Assembly (NCBI GenBank): GCA_040877875.1
Contig: JBBDNC010000220.1
Location: forward strand, 1-9,135
DNA length: 9,135 nt
DNA from: JBBDNC01 sp040877875
GTDB lineage: Bacteria > Bacteroidota > Rhodothermia > Balneolales > Balneolaceae
Direction: 5' to 3'
Within the stretch, counting starts at the first letter, position 1, and each line of letters opens with the position of its first letter. A model generated the notes under the pieces. The model was given only the letters and a program-made list of their open reading frames with translations, was not told the origin of the DNA and ran no database searches. Shown one piece after another: positions 1 through 7,025 of this stretch. The position numbers and the translations under genes were made by a program.

Positions 1-350
1 TATTAGAAAAAATCAATTTAAAACATTGCCGTTTGTTTAATAACTTGGGCTTCATGTGGAGTCGGAACCCAGGGTTTAAATTTTTGAATTGAATTTTCCG
101 GCCGGCTGACTCATTCATCTCATGGATTTTTGTGAATTAAAAGACTGCGGGTGAGTACCGCTAATTTCAGATAATTCTCAGGGATCGTTTTTTTATTTTT
201 ATTCTGGATTTAAAGGGCCGAAAAGGATGGGGGTAAATACCTTTTTGGAACGATCCGTTGATAAATGTGACACAGCACGAGGTACAGCCGTTTCAGGGTA
301 TATTATTTATATGAATAAATGTAAATCTTTGTTTATAGTATACGAATTCC
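1..350. other. Non-coding 5' flank
   Basis: No convincing gene is visible in this stretch. The three forward frames are broken by stops and no RNA gene is recognisable. The DNA is AT-rich compared with the genes. It holds a compound inverted repeat (182-256, listed separately), a short AT-rich inverted repeat ATTTAT/ATAAAT at 305-310 and 315-320, and a palindrome CCGGCCGG near 98-105. It should contain the promoter of the lipoprotein gene. The best match to the Bacteroidetes -7 element TAnnTTTG is AATCTTTG near 324-331, with one mismatch and no convincing -33 TTG, so I do not call a promoter. Confidence 0.6.
182..256. repeat. Compound inverted repeat (leader or terminator structure)
   Basis: GGATCGTT at 182-189 is the exact reverse complement of AACGATCC at 249-256. 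Directly inside the right arm, CCTTTTTGG (240-248) pairs with CCGAAAAGG (218-226) through nine pairs including one G-U. The right side, 240-256, is therefore one continuous 17-base strand that pairs with two separate left segments, leaving bases 190-217 as a bulge and 227-239 as the loop. It lies 95 bases before the lipoprotein start. It could be a structured 5' leader, the terminator of a gene to the left, or an operator. No clean U-tract follows, which weakens the terminator reading. Confidence 0.35.
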
Positions 351-3300
351 ATGCATAAAGGTCATTCCTCATATTTCGACATCCACCTTATTTTGTGTGT
401 GGGGCTTGTGCTCTCAGGGCTCCTCATTTCCTGTACGGCTGAAACCGGTGAAACCGATCCCGAATCGGATGTATACCGACAGGCCGTATCTGATTTTTAT
501 TTGAGCCTGGGAGCCAGCCAAACGGATGAAGCCCTGTTTGCCTATAACAAGATGAACGATGTGGCTGCCCAATACCCGGATGAGCCGGCTGCCTGGGCAA
601 ACCTCGGAGTTTTTGCCATGCGGCAGGGTAATTTTGAACTTGCCAGGGAACAGTTCACAAAAGCGAGGGAACTGGAGCCGGATAATGCAGATATCCTGTT
701 TTTGTCAGGCTTGCTCGAAAGCCGGATGGGCAATATCGAACGGGCCATTCAGTATCTCGAACAGGGAGCTGAATTGGATCCGGAGAACCTTAGAATACGC
801 TATTCGCTGGCATCCGAACTTGAACGGGAGGATGACACGGGAAATGCAGATCAGATCATAGCGCAGCTTCAGTCTATGCATGAAACAGATCCGGATAATC
901 TTGTTATCCTCTACGAATTGATCCGTGTAACGGCCAAGCAGGAGAATCGTGAACTTGTCGAAACCTATGTTCAAGAGCTTTCTGAATTTTCCGGACAGTG
1001 GCCTTCTCGAATCCGGGAACAATTTGACGGGGTTCGGGAGCTGATAAATGAAGGCTCATACGATCAACTGTCTGTTGAACTCGCCTTTCTTCGCAATGGG
1101 CTTGATGAACTACCTTCATTCAGGGAGCACCTGAACCAGGTTCGGCTTGCCCCGAATGAAATCGGCTTTTTAATTCCCCGGTTTTTACGTCTTCCGCAAC
1201 CTGAAATGGAAGCGGCTGAACCGGATTCCGGTATGAGTTTTAACCATGAATCCCTTCCCGGTGTACCTCCGGAGGCTTTTTACCTGAAGTCCGTTACTTT
1301 GCTTGAAGACCTTCCGCCTATTTCTATCTATGGAAGCGGTAGACAAATCCATATCGATGAAGAGGTGGCTCTTGATTTCCCCGGCAGCTTTACTTCGGAA
1401 ACTTTGCCGGCCCGTTCCGTCGAGGAAGTCGACTATAATGATGATTTCAGAAATGATTTGGCAATGGCGGGAAGGGAAGGTTTTAAATTATACAGGCAAA
1501 ATGAGGATTTTACATTCACAGAGGTCACAGGGGATCTAAGTTTACCTTTTTCTATCATCGGCAGGTCCTACAATGGAGTCTGGACGGCCGATCTGGATAC
1601 GGACGGTGACCTCGATCTGATACTTTCTCCGACTCGTATGGATCAGGGTCCGGTCACTCTTCGGAATAACGGGGACGGAACCTTTTCCCCGATCGACCTA
1701 TTTGGGGAAATAGGGGGAATTGTTGAATTCATGTGGGCGGATCTTGATGCGGAAGGAACCCCTGATGCCGTCTTTCTGGATCAAAACGGGAATCTTCATG
1801 TCTATATGAATCAAAGATCCGACGGATGGGTGAAAAGAGAGGATCTGCCTGTCATGACAGGCCTCAGTGCCTTTACCATTACCGATCTCAATGCGGACAG
1901 CTATTTTAATTTGGTAGTACTGACCAATGATTTCAACATCCTTCGGCTGGATTATGAACCGTCAAGCGGAGGATGGACCTCTCAATCCGTTGTCCGGAGT
2001 GAAGCGTCTGGGGAACTGCTTGAACCGGCAACATCCCGTCTTTTTTCTCATGATTTTGACAACAACGGCCGGCTCGATCTGATGGTTTCCTCGGAAACCG
2101 GAAGCCGGATCTGGCTGGGAGATAACCGGGACCGGTATATACGACTGGAACAGCCTTTACCCGGCAAAGTCTATTCCGTGTTTGACCTGAATGGGAACGA
2201 ACGGCTGGACCTGCTGGGAATCTCTGCCGATGAAGGTCCCTTCAGACTGATCAACACCGGTACCAAGGATTACGGTGCACGATCGATCCGGGCAAGGGCT
2301 TCGGGCACCGAGGGAGACCGGAGAATCAACTCGTTTGGGATCGGCGGACAAATGGAAGTCCGTTCCGGACTTCTGTATCAGAAGCAACTGATCTCATCAC
2401 CGATTGTTCATTTTGGCCTGGGTAATTATGAAGAGGCTGAAATGCTTCGAATTATCTGGCCGAACGGCTCGGTTCAGGCTGAATTTGCAGAACTGGGGAT
2501 GGGATCCACCATCTTTAACGAGCAAATTTTGAAGGGGTCGTGTCCCTGGTTGTTCGCCCATGACGGCAAGGAAATGCAGTTTGTGACGGATATTCTCTGG
2601 CGTTCCCCCCTTGGCCTTCGTATTAATGCCCGGCAGACGGCCGGGGTGGCACAAACACTGGACCGGGTGAAGATTCCGGGTCGCAAAATCCGGGCTACAA
2701 ACGGTGTGTACGACCTCCGTGTTACAGCGGAGCTTTGGGAAACCCACTTTTTCGATTCGGTTTCTCTTGTTGCAGTGGATCATCCTGTTGGAACTGAAAT
2801 TTTTATCGACGAACGTTTTGATGTCCCCTCCCCGGACTTGAGCAGCCGGGCGATGACCCGTCCCCGTCCGTTCGCCAGGGTGTGGGATGACCAGGGCAGG
2901 GACGTAACAGCCACCGTCAGGGAGGTGGATCAGAATTATCTGAAAGCTTTTGAAAAAACAAAATACCAGGGGCTGGTTGAGGAACATTTTATTGAAGTGG
3001 ATCTCGGAGACGAACCTCCCGTCGATGAACCAATGTGGCTGGTAGCCTCGGGTTGGCTGCGCCCGACCGATAGTTCGATTAACCTGGCATTGAGCCAGGG
3101 GGAAATCAGGAGTCCTGAAGGTTTGAGGATTGAAGTGTCGGACGGAGAGGGTGGCTGGATTGAATTGCATTCCGATTACGGGATTCCGGCCGGAAAACTG
3201 AAAACTATTTTGGTTGATTTGGAAGGGGTATTCCCCGATTCTAACGATCGGCGGATTCGCATGCATACGACCTCAGAAATTTACTGGGATGCCTTGCAAT

Positions 3301-3836
3301 GGGCCCGGGGCGTATCCGGCGATCAAATTGTGGAACAAGAGCTTCCGGCAGAAACGATGGAACTGCGCTACAGGGGATATTCCGAATGGTACAGGGAAGA
3401 CGAAGTATCCCCAAAACTGGCCGATTATAACACGATTTCAGGTACAACACCTCGCTGGCGGGATTTGATCGGGTACCACACCCGTTTTGGAGATGTATCG
3501 GAACTTTTGGAAAATATGGATGACCGGTATGTGATTATGAATGCCGGGGATGAGCTGGTTCTTCGGTTTTCCGAAATTGAAGGCCCGCAAGAAGGCCAAA
3601 TTCGTAGCTATGTGTTTGTATCCGATGGATGGGAGAAAGACGGCGATTATAATACGGAAGCCTCTAAAACCGTTCTCCCGTTACCCTATCATGGACAAAA
3701 AGAATATGAATATTCATCAAACCAGACGTTATATGATGACCCGGTGTATCAGAAGTACAAGGAGGACTGGCGGCGATTTCATACCCGCCTTATCACTCCA
3801 TATTCATTTCAGTATGCATTAAAGTTTAACGATTGA
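351..3836 (+). CDS. TPR / FG-GAP / ASPIC-UnbV multidomain lipoprotein
   Basis: A large predicted outer-membrane lipoprotein of 1161 residues. The function is not known; TPR and FG-GAP/VCBS modules usually bind proteins or glycans. Residues 11-27 are hydrophobic and end in the lipobox LLIS-C, so Cys28 should be lipidated; the next 12 residues are acidic (E31, E34, D36, E38, D40). TPR-like helices span about 77-182. FG-GAP/VCBS calcium-loop-like motifs follow: DLDTDGDLD at 414, DLDAEGTPD at 464, DFDNNGRLD at 568 and the weaker DLNGNERLD at 612. An ASPIC/UnbV-like segment covers about 656-706, with HFGLG at 687-691 and IIWPNGS at 701-707. The remaining 430 residues, starting with CPWLFAHDGK at 731, match no domain I can name; part (about 780-985) may be a beta-sandwich. 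The start is fixed by an in-frame TAG at 336-338, and the next Met is residue 69, after the signal. No clear ribosome binding site is visible, as is common in this phylum. It is probably functionally linked to the ASPIC gene 248 bases downstream. Confidence 0.9.
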   Translation: MHKGHSSYFDIHLILCVGLVLSGLLISCTAETGETDPESDVYRQAVSDFYLSLGASQTDEALFAYNKMNDVAAQYPDEPAAWANLGVFAMRQGNFELAREQFTKARELEPDNADILFLSGLLESRMGNIERAIQYLEQGAELDPENLRIRYSLASELEREDDTGNADQIIAQLQSMHETDPDNLVILYELIRVTAKQENRELVETYVQELSEFSGQWPSRIREQFDGVRELINEGSYDQLSVELAFLRNGLDELPSFREHLNQVRLAPNEIGFLIPRFLRLPQPEMEAAEPDSGMSFNHESLPGVPPEAFYLKSVTLLEDLPPISIYGSGRQIHIDEEVALDFPGSFTSETLPARSVEEVDYNDDFRNDLAMAGREGFKLYRQNEDFTFTEVTGDLSLPFSIIGRSYNGVWTADLDTDGDLDLILSPTRMDQGPVTLRNNGDGTFSPIDLFGEIGGIVEFMWADLDAEGTPDAVFLDQNGNLHVYMNQRSDGWVKREDLPVMTGLSAFTITDLNADSYFNLVVLTNDFNILRLDYEPSSGGWTSQSVVRSEASGELLEPATSRLFSHDFDNNGRLDLMVSSETGSRIWLGDNRDRYIRLEQPLPGKVYSVFDLNGNERLDLLGISADEGPFRLINTGTKDYGARSIRARASGTEGDRRINSFGIGGQMEVRSGLLYQKQLISSPIVHFGLGNYEEAEMLRIIWPNGSVQAEFAELGMGSTIFNEQILKGSCPWLFAHDGKEMQFVTDILWRSPLGLRINARQTAGVAQTLDRVKIPGRKIRATNGVYDLRVTAELWETHFFDSVSLVAVDHPVGTEIFIDERFDVPSPDLSSRAMTRPRPFARVWDDQGRDVTATVREVDQNYLKAFEKTKYQGLVEEHFIEVDLGDEPPVDEPMWLVASGWLRPTDSSINLALSQGEIRSPEGLRIEVSDGEGGWIELHSDYGIPAGKLKTILVDLEGVFPDSNDRRIRMHTTSEIYWDALQWARGVSGDQIVEQELPAETMELRYRGYSEWYREDEVSPKLADYNTISGTTPRWRDLIGYHTRFGDVSELLENMDDRYVIMNAGDELVLRFSEIEGPQEGQIRSYVFVSDGWEKDGDYNTEASKTVLPLPYHGQKEYEYSSNQTLYDDPVYQKYKEDWRRFHTRLITPYSFQYALKFND

Positions 3837-3896
3837 AAATGAACAGGCAGGATACAAGAGGTTGTCGGGAAAAGTAGAGGCCCGGCAGATACACCG

Positions 3897-3918
3897 AAAA
3901 ATCCAAACCCCGATTTTT
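3897..3918. terminator. Possible weak terminator hairpin
   Basis: AAAAATC (3897-3903) and GATTTTT (3912-3918) are exact reverse complements around an 8-base C-rich loop, about 60 bases after the lipoprotein stop. The T-run is the right arm of the stem, as in some A-tract/U-tract terminators, but the stem has only one G-C pair, so termination would be weak. It may be chance in AT-rich DNA. Confidence 0.25.
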
Positions 3919-4035
3919 AGATGCATTAATGTTTGACAGATGGTATTTTAAAAAAAGCAGGATGATGTTGTGACGCAGGATGCAAACGGTTGAAAGGGTT
4001 CGATAGTAATGATGTGAAAAATATTTACTCAAAAT

Positions 4036-4071
4036 TATCAGATTTCACCGATTTATAACTGAAGTCTGATA
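4036..4071. promoter_or_regulatory. Hairpin or operator before the CRTAC1-type gene
   Basis: TATCAGATTTC (4036-4046) pairs with GAAGTCTGATA (4061-4071) over 11 positions, ten Watson-Crick and one G-U, around a 14-base AT-rich loop. The right arm ends 13 bases before the ATG at 4085. It could be an mRNA hairpin that affects ribosome access or a dyad bound by a repressor. Nothing in the sequence decides between these. Confidence 0.4.
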
Positions 4072-4084
4072 GCTATATCTTGAC

Positions 4085-5881
4085 ATGAACAAGGAATTAA
4101 CCGTTAAAATATCACTGGCAATCCTTCTTATCGCCCTGCTGGCGGTTCCGATGGGAATGAATAAGCTGGATGAATTAAGTTCATTAGCTGAGGGAGAGGA
4201 CCACGATGTAATTCTTGACCGATATGGATTTTACCTGGAAGAGGTATCCCGTGAAATCGGTGTCGATTTTACACATCAGAGGCCGCAACTGGACACGCAA
4301 CTCGATCACATTCTTCCGCAAATTGCCTCCATGGGCGCTTCTGTATCGGTGTCGGATTTTAACGGGGATGGTCATCCGGACTTTTATCTCACCAACAGCA
4401 GATATGGCACCTTGAATGCACTCTATATGAACAAGGGAGATGGAACCTTCCGGGATGTCGCACAGGAGATGAACGTCGCGGATATTAACCGGGAGGGAAA
4501 CGGAGTTTCGATGGGAGCGGTCTGGGGGGATTACAACAACAACGGGTATGAGGATCTGTTTGTCTATAAATGGGGCAAACCTGAATTGTTCAGAAACGAT
4601 GAAGGGAACGGTTTTACACGGGTAACGGAAGAAGCGGGCCTGCCTGAATGGGTGAATTCGAACACTGCAATCTGGCTGGACTATAACGGGGATGGTTTTC
4701 TCGACCTTTTTATAGGCGGTTACTATCATGAAGATGTGGATCTGTGGAATCTGACTACAACCAGAATCATGCCGGACAGTTATGAATATGCAACCAACGG
4801 GGGAAGAAACTACCTGTTTGAGAACCAGGGGGATGGCACGTTCAGGGATGTGACAGATGAAACGGGCCTGGACACTCGAAAATGGACCCTTGCTGCCGGC
4901 GCGGCGGACCTTAATGATTCCGGCTATCCGGATCTTGTTGTGGCGAATGACTATGGGGTGGATGAATTATTTATCAATCAGCGGGGTGAAAAATTCATAA
5001 GCTCCGGCGAAGGCGCCGGGATGGGGTTTGTCCCCAAAAGCGGAATGAGTGTAGCGTTCGGGGATATCCTGAATCAAGGCCGTTTTGCCGTTTACATCAC
5101 CAATATTTCAGAAGCGGGTGTACTCATGCAAGGAAACAATTTATGGGTCCCCCGGTCAACCGGCGAGCAGCCTGCTTACCGAAATCTTGCCGGGAATATG
5201 GGAGTCGAACTCGGAGAGTGGGGGTACAGCGGTCAATTTATGGATTTGAATAATGACGGGAATCTGGATCTGTATGTAGCCAACGGGTATGTGTCTGCCG
5301 AAAAGGGAACCGATTACTGGTATGACTACGCCAAAGTGGTGGGAGGAAATCGAAATATCATTATGGATGCGAATAATTGGCCTGCGATGAATAACCGTAC
5401 CTTTTCCGGCTATCAGCAAAATAAAATATGGCTGAATGACGGGGCCGGGCGTTTCCGGGAGGTCTCTTCGGCAGTCGGCGGAGCCCTCGATCTGGACAGC
5501 CGGTCTGTCGCCCATGTGGATTTAGAGAACCGCGGAGTTCTTGATCTGATCATCGCCAATCAAAACGGGCCGGTTCGAATCTATCGGAATAACGTCCATC
5601 CCGATCATCAATGGATCCGTTTCAAACTTGAGGGGACTCAAAGCAATTACAGTGCAATCGGTGCAATCGTAGAGTTGTTTTGGGATAACAAGCAGCAAAA
5701 AAGAGTCGTTACGGGCGGGGATGCATTCAGTTCTCAAAGCCAGCGTCCCGTTCACTTCGGATTGGGCCGGCAACCATCGGTTGATAAAGTAGAAATCCGG
5801 TGGCCATCCGGCCATAAGCAGATGATCGAAGCACCGTCTCCGAACCGGGTTCATATTGTGAAAGAACCCGCATTGCAATGA
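4085..5881 (+). CDS. CRTAC1-type FG-GAP/VCBS protein with ASPIC/UnbV domain
   Basis: A 598-residue exported or membrane-anchored protein of the family that includes animal CRTAC1 and the UnbV proteins of enediyne clusters; no biochemical activity is established that I know of. Residues 8-22 form one hydrophobic segment after a Lys-containing start. There is no good signal peptidase site, so it may stay as an anchor with the rest in the periplasm. The body should be a beta-propeller built on FG-GAP/VCBS repeats with acidic loops: DFNGDGHPD (91), DYNNNGYED (149), DYNGDGFLD (199), DLNDSGYPD (275), DLNNDGNLD (387) and a degenerate DLENRGVLD (479). These loops probably bind calcium. The C-terminal ASPIC/UnbV domain runs from about 523 to 577, with AIGAIVEL, VHFGLG (556-561) and IRWPSG (571-576). 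No cysteine is present. An in-frame TAG at 4070-4072 makes the ATG at 4085 the first possible start. Its stop codon overlaps the next start, so the two products are likely made together. Confidence 0.93.
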   Translation: MNKELTVKISLAILLIALLAVPMGMNKLDELSSLAEGEDHDVILDRYGFYLEEVSREIGVDFTHQRPQLDTQLDHILPQIASMGASVSVSDFNGDGHPDFYLTNSRYGTLNALYMNKGDGTFRDVAQEMNVADINREGNGVSMGAVWGDYNNNGYEDLFVYKWGKPELFRNDEGNGFTRVTEEAGLPEWVNSNTAIWLDYNGDGFLDLFIGGYYHEDVDLWNLTTTRIMPDSYEYATNGGRNYLFENQGDGTFRDVTDETGLDTRKWTLAAGAADLNDSGYPDLVVANDYGVDELFINQRGEKFISSGEGAGMGFVPKSGMSVAFGDILNQGRFAVYITNISEAGVLMQGNNLWVPRSTGEQPAYRNLAGNMGVELGEWGYSGQFMDLNNDGNLDLYVANGYVSAEKGTDYWYDYAKVVGGNRNIIMDANNWPAMNNRTFSGYQQNKIWLNDGAGRFREVSSAVGGALDLDSRSVAHVDLENRGVLDLIIANQNGPVRIYRNNVHPDHQWIRFKLEGTQSNYSAIGAIVELFWDNKQQKRVVTGGDAFSSQSQRPVHFGLGRQPSVDKVEIRWPSGHKQMIEAPSPNRVHIVKEPALQ

Positions 5882-6726
5882 AGAAAATCTTCGCTTTGGT
5901 CCCGAATGGGATTAAACAGTTCAGCCTGCCCAGGGGATTTGTCGGCCCGATGTTGATCACGGCGGTAGTCATTGCCGCTCATGTCTCTTTTGGAATCCTG
6001 GATGGATGGGATAAGTTCCTGACGGCTATTGCAGCAGCCATGATGACCGAATCCGTTCTTCATAAGCTTATTACAGGAGAATGGCGGAATCTTTCAAGCG
6101 CATATATCTCCGGAAACAGTGCCGGGATCCTCGTCCGCTCGCCAATGTTGTGGCCTTTTGCGCTCTGTGCAATGATTTCGATCGTATCGAAATATGTACT
6201 GCGCTTCAAGGGTCGACATTTATGGAACCCGACGAATTTTGGAATTGTAGCGATCATATTGTTTGCTTCCGACTATGCCGCCGTATTGAGTATCCAGTGG
6301 GGGAGTAATATGTGGGCAATGGCTGTGATCTGGATGATCGGATTTATTGTTTTATGGCAGGTCAAACTTTTTCACGTCAGTGCGGTTTACGTCATCTTTT
6401 TCTTTTTCTTTGCCTGGGTTAGAAGTCTGCTGACCGGAGGTCTGTTTATGGCCGAGATTGCTCCGATTACAGGGCCCATGTACCAATTGTTTGTCTTGTT
6501 TATGATTACAGACCCCAAGACAACGGTTTCAACCAAATGGGGGCGTTGCCTGGTTGCATTTTTGATCGCTTTCGTCGAGTTGTTTTTCCGGCTGAATGAA
6601 GCGGTCTATGCTCCGTTTTATGCTCTCTTTATTGTTGGGCCCCTTGCAATGATTGTAGAAATATTGCTTGAAGAAAGGGAGAAAAAGAAGATCGAACGCT
6701 CAGAAACAGACACTTCCCTCACTTAA
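5878..6726 (+). CDS. RnfD/NqrB-fold membrane protein (UnbU-like)
   Basis: A 282-residue polytopic inner-membrane protein. Several hydrophobic segments are visible (about 21-40, 46-60, 91-108, 119-137, 143-160, 165-182, 200-212, 223-237, 245-263), followed by a charged cytoplasmic-type tail. Family landmarks in the RnfD order are ISGNSAGIL (77-85), LWNPTNFGI (115-123) and ITDPKTTVSTKWGR (210-223). RnfD and NqrB are membrane subunits of ion-translocating redox complexes and carry FMN linked to a Thr in a loop between the NP motif and the later helices. From memory, E. coli RsxD is about 350 residues with a DGISQAT loop there. Here the segment after NPTNFGI goes straight to the next helices and no D-G-x-x-x-A-T motif is seen, so the covalent FMN site appears deleted. 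No other rnf or nqr gene is near. Its ATG overlaps the preceding stop (ATGA at 5878-5881), which suggests translational coupling. UnbU membrane proteins of enediyne clusters are the other likely relatives. Confidence 0.85.
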   Translation: MKKIFALVPNGIKQFSLPRGFVGPMLITAVVIAAHVSFGILDGWDKFLTAIAAAMMTESVLHKLITGEWRNLSSAYISGNSAGILVRSPMLWPFALCAMISIVSKYVLRFKGRHLWNPTNFGIVAIILFASDYAAVLSIQWGSNMWAMAVIWMIGFIVLWQVKLFHVSAVYVIFFFFFAWVRSLLTGGLFMAEIAPITGPMYQLFVLFMITDPKTTVSTKWGRCLVAFLIAFVELFFRLNEAVYAPFYALFIVGPLAMIVEILLEEREKKKIERSETDTSLT

Positions 6727-6910
6727 ATATCGGGTTAGATTAATTTAATAATCAACGGCTTTTCTATTCTCGGCTGTCCAATTGAGGCAGTGGTGATTGC
6801 AAACCCTTATAAATTCGTTCTTATTAAAAAATTCTTAAGAAACGTAATGAGCATGAATTTATTTTGCTTTGTTTAAAAAAATAATTTATTTGCAGGCTGT
6901 ATTCACGACT

Positions 6911-6936
6911 TTTACAACTTCAATCGAAGTTGTAAA
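6911..6936. promoter_or_regulatory. Perfect 11-bp inverted repeat upstream of the SusC-type gene
   Basis: TTTACAACTTC (6911-6921) and GAAGTTGTAAA (6926-6936) are exact reverse complements around the 4-base loop AATC. It lies 88 bases before the receptor start. A perfect 11-bp stem with a tetraloop is well above chance even in AT-rich DNA. It may be an operator dyad or the first hairpin of an mRNA leader. No U-tract follows it. Confidence 0.5.
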
Positions 6937-6949
6937 TACAAAATTCTGT

Positions 6950-6978
6950 TTGAATCTCCTGTCAAATTTGAGATTCAA
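6950..6978. promoter_or_regulatory. Second inverted repeat upstream of the SusC-type gene
   Basis: TTGAATCTC (6950-6958) pairs exactly with GAGATTCAA (6970-6978) around an 11-base spacer. It starts 13 bases after the previous inverted repeat. The spacer overlaps a small palindrome CAAATTTG (6963-6970). The same two options apply: leader hairpin or protein-binding dyad. Confidence 0.4.
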
Positions 6979-7005
6979 TCGGAAATGAGGTTCAAATATT
7001 AATTT

Positions 7006-7025
7006 TAACTACTTATAAATAGTTA
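7006..7025. promoter_or_regulatory. Inverted repeat reaching the SusC start codon
   Basis: TAACTA (7006-7011) and TAGTTA (7020-7025) are reverse complements around an 8-base spacer with the palindrome TTATAA. The right arm ends on the A of the start codon, so a folded mRNA would cover the initiation site. The stem is short and AT-rich and may not be stable alone. Confidence 0.3.

Larger units (their letters stand above)
3837..4084. other. Intergenic gap between the two ASPIC genes
   Basis: No gene is supported in this gap. It holds an AT-rich inverted repeat at 3897-3918 and a stronger hairpin at 4036-4071, both listed separately. A TTGACA hexamer occurs at 3933-3938, but no matching -10 element lies at the right distance. 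The gap is long enough for its own promoter, so the downstream pair may be transcribed separately from the lipoprotein gene. Confidence 0.6.
6727..7024. other. Non-coding leader region before the SusC-type gene
   Basis: This 298-base AT-rich gap contains no supported gene. After the membrane-protein stop there is a palindrome TTCTTAAGAA at 6832-6841, but no GC-rich stem followed by a U-tract, so no terminator is called. The last 115 bases hold three successive inverted repeats, listed separately. Candidate Bacteroidetes -7 elements such as TTGCTTTG (about 6863-6870) or TTTATTTG (about 6886-6893) each have one mismatch to TAnnTTTG, so I assign no promoter. Confidence 0.6.

Noticed and set aside
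2397..3266. 289-codon open frame on the minus strand
   Set aside because: It lies fully inside the lipoprotein gene, whose frame has recognisable domains on both sides. The antisense product has no domain-like pattern and a composition typical of a reverse-strand shadow.
3933..3938. TTGACA hexamer as a sigma70 -35 box
   Set aside because: No TATAAT-like element lies 16-18 bases downstream, and this phylum uses a different promoter consensus.
3826..4032. 68-codon minus-strand frame across the intergenic gap
   Set aside because: There is no recognisable domain, no ribosome binding site, and it overlaps the end of the lipoprotein gene. It is the only frame of this length in the gap, and chance explains it.
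4184..4729. 181-codon open frame on the minus strand
   Set aside because: It is antisense to the well-supported FG-GAP repeats of the CRTAC1-type gene; the repeated Asp/Gly codons on the other strand explain the open frame.
351..5881. FG-GAP repeats as evidence of integrin-like or eukaryotic genes
   Set aside because: FG-GAP/VCBS repeats with ASPIC domains are common in bacteria, and the lipobox, gene spacing and overlapping start/stop are bacterial.
5878..6726. Ordinary Rnf or Nqr complex operon
   Set aside because: No other rnf/nqr subunit is adjacent, and the protein lacks the FMN-carrying loop, so an energy-conserving Rnf complex is not supported here.
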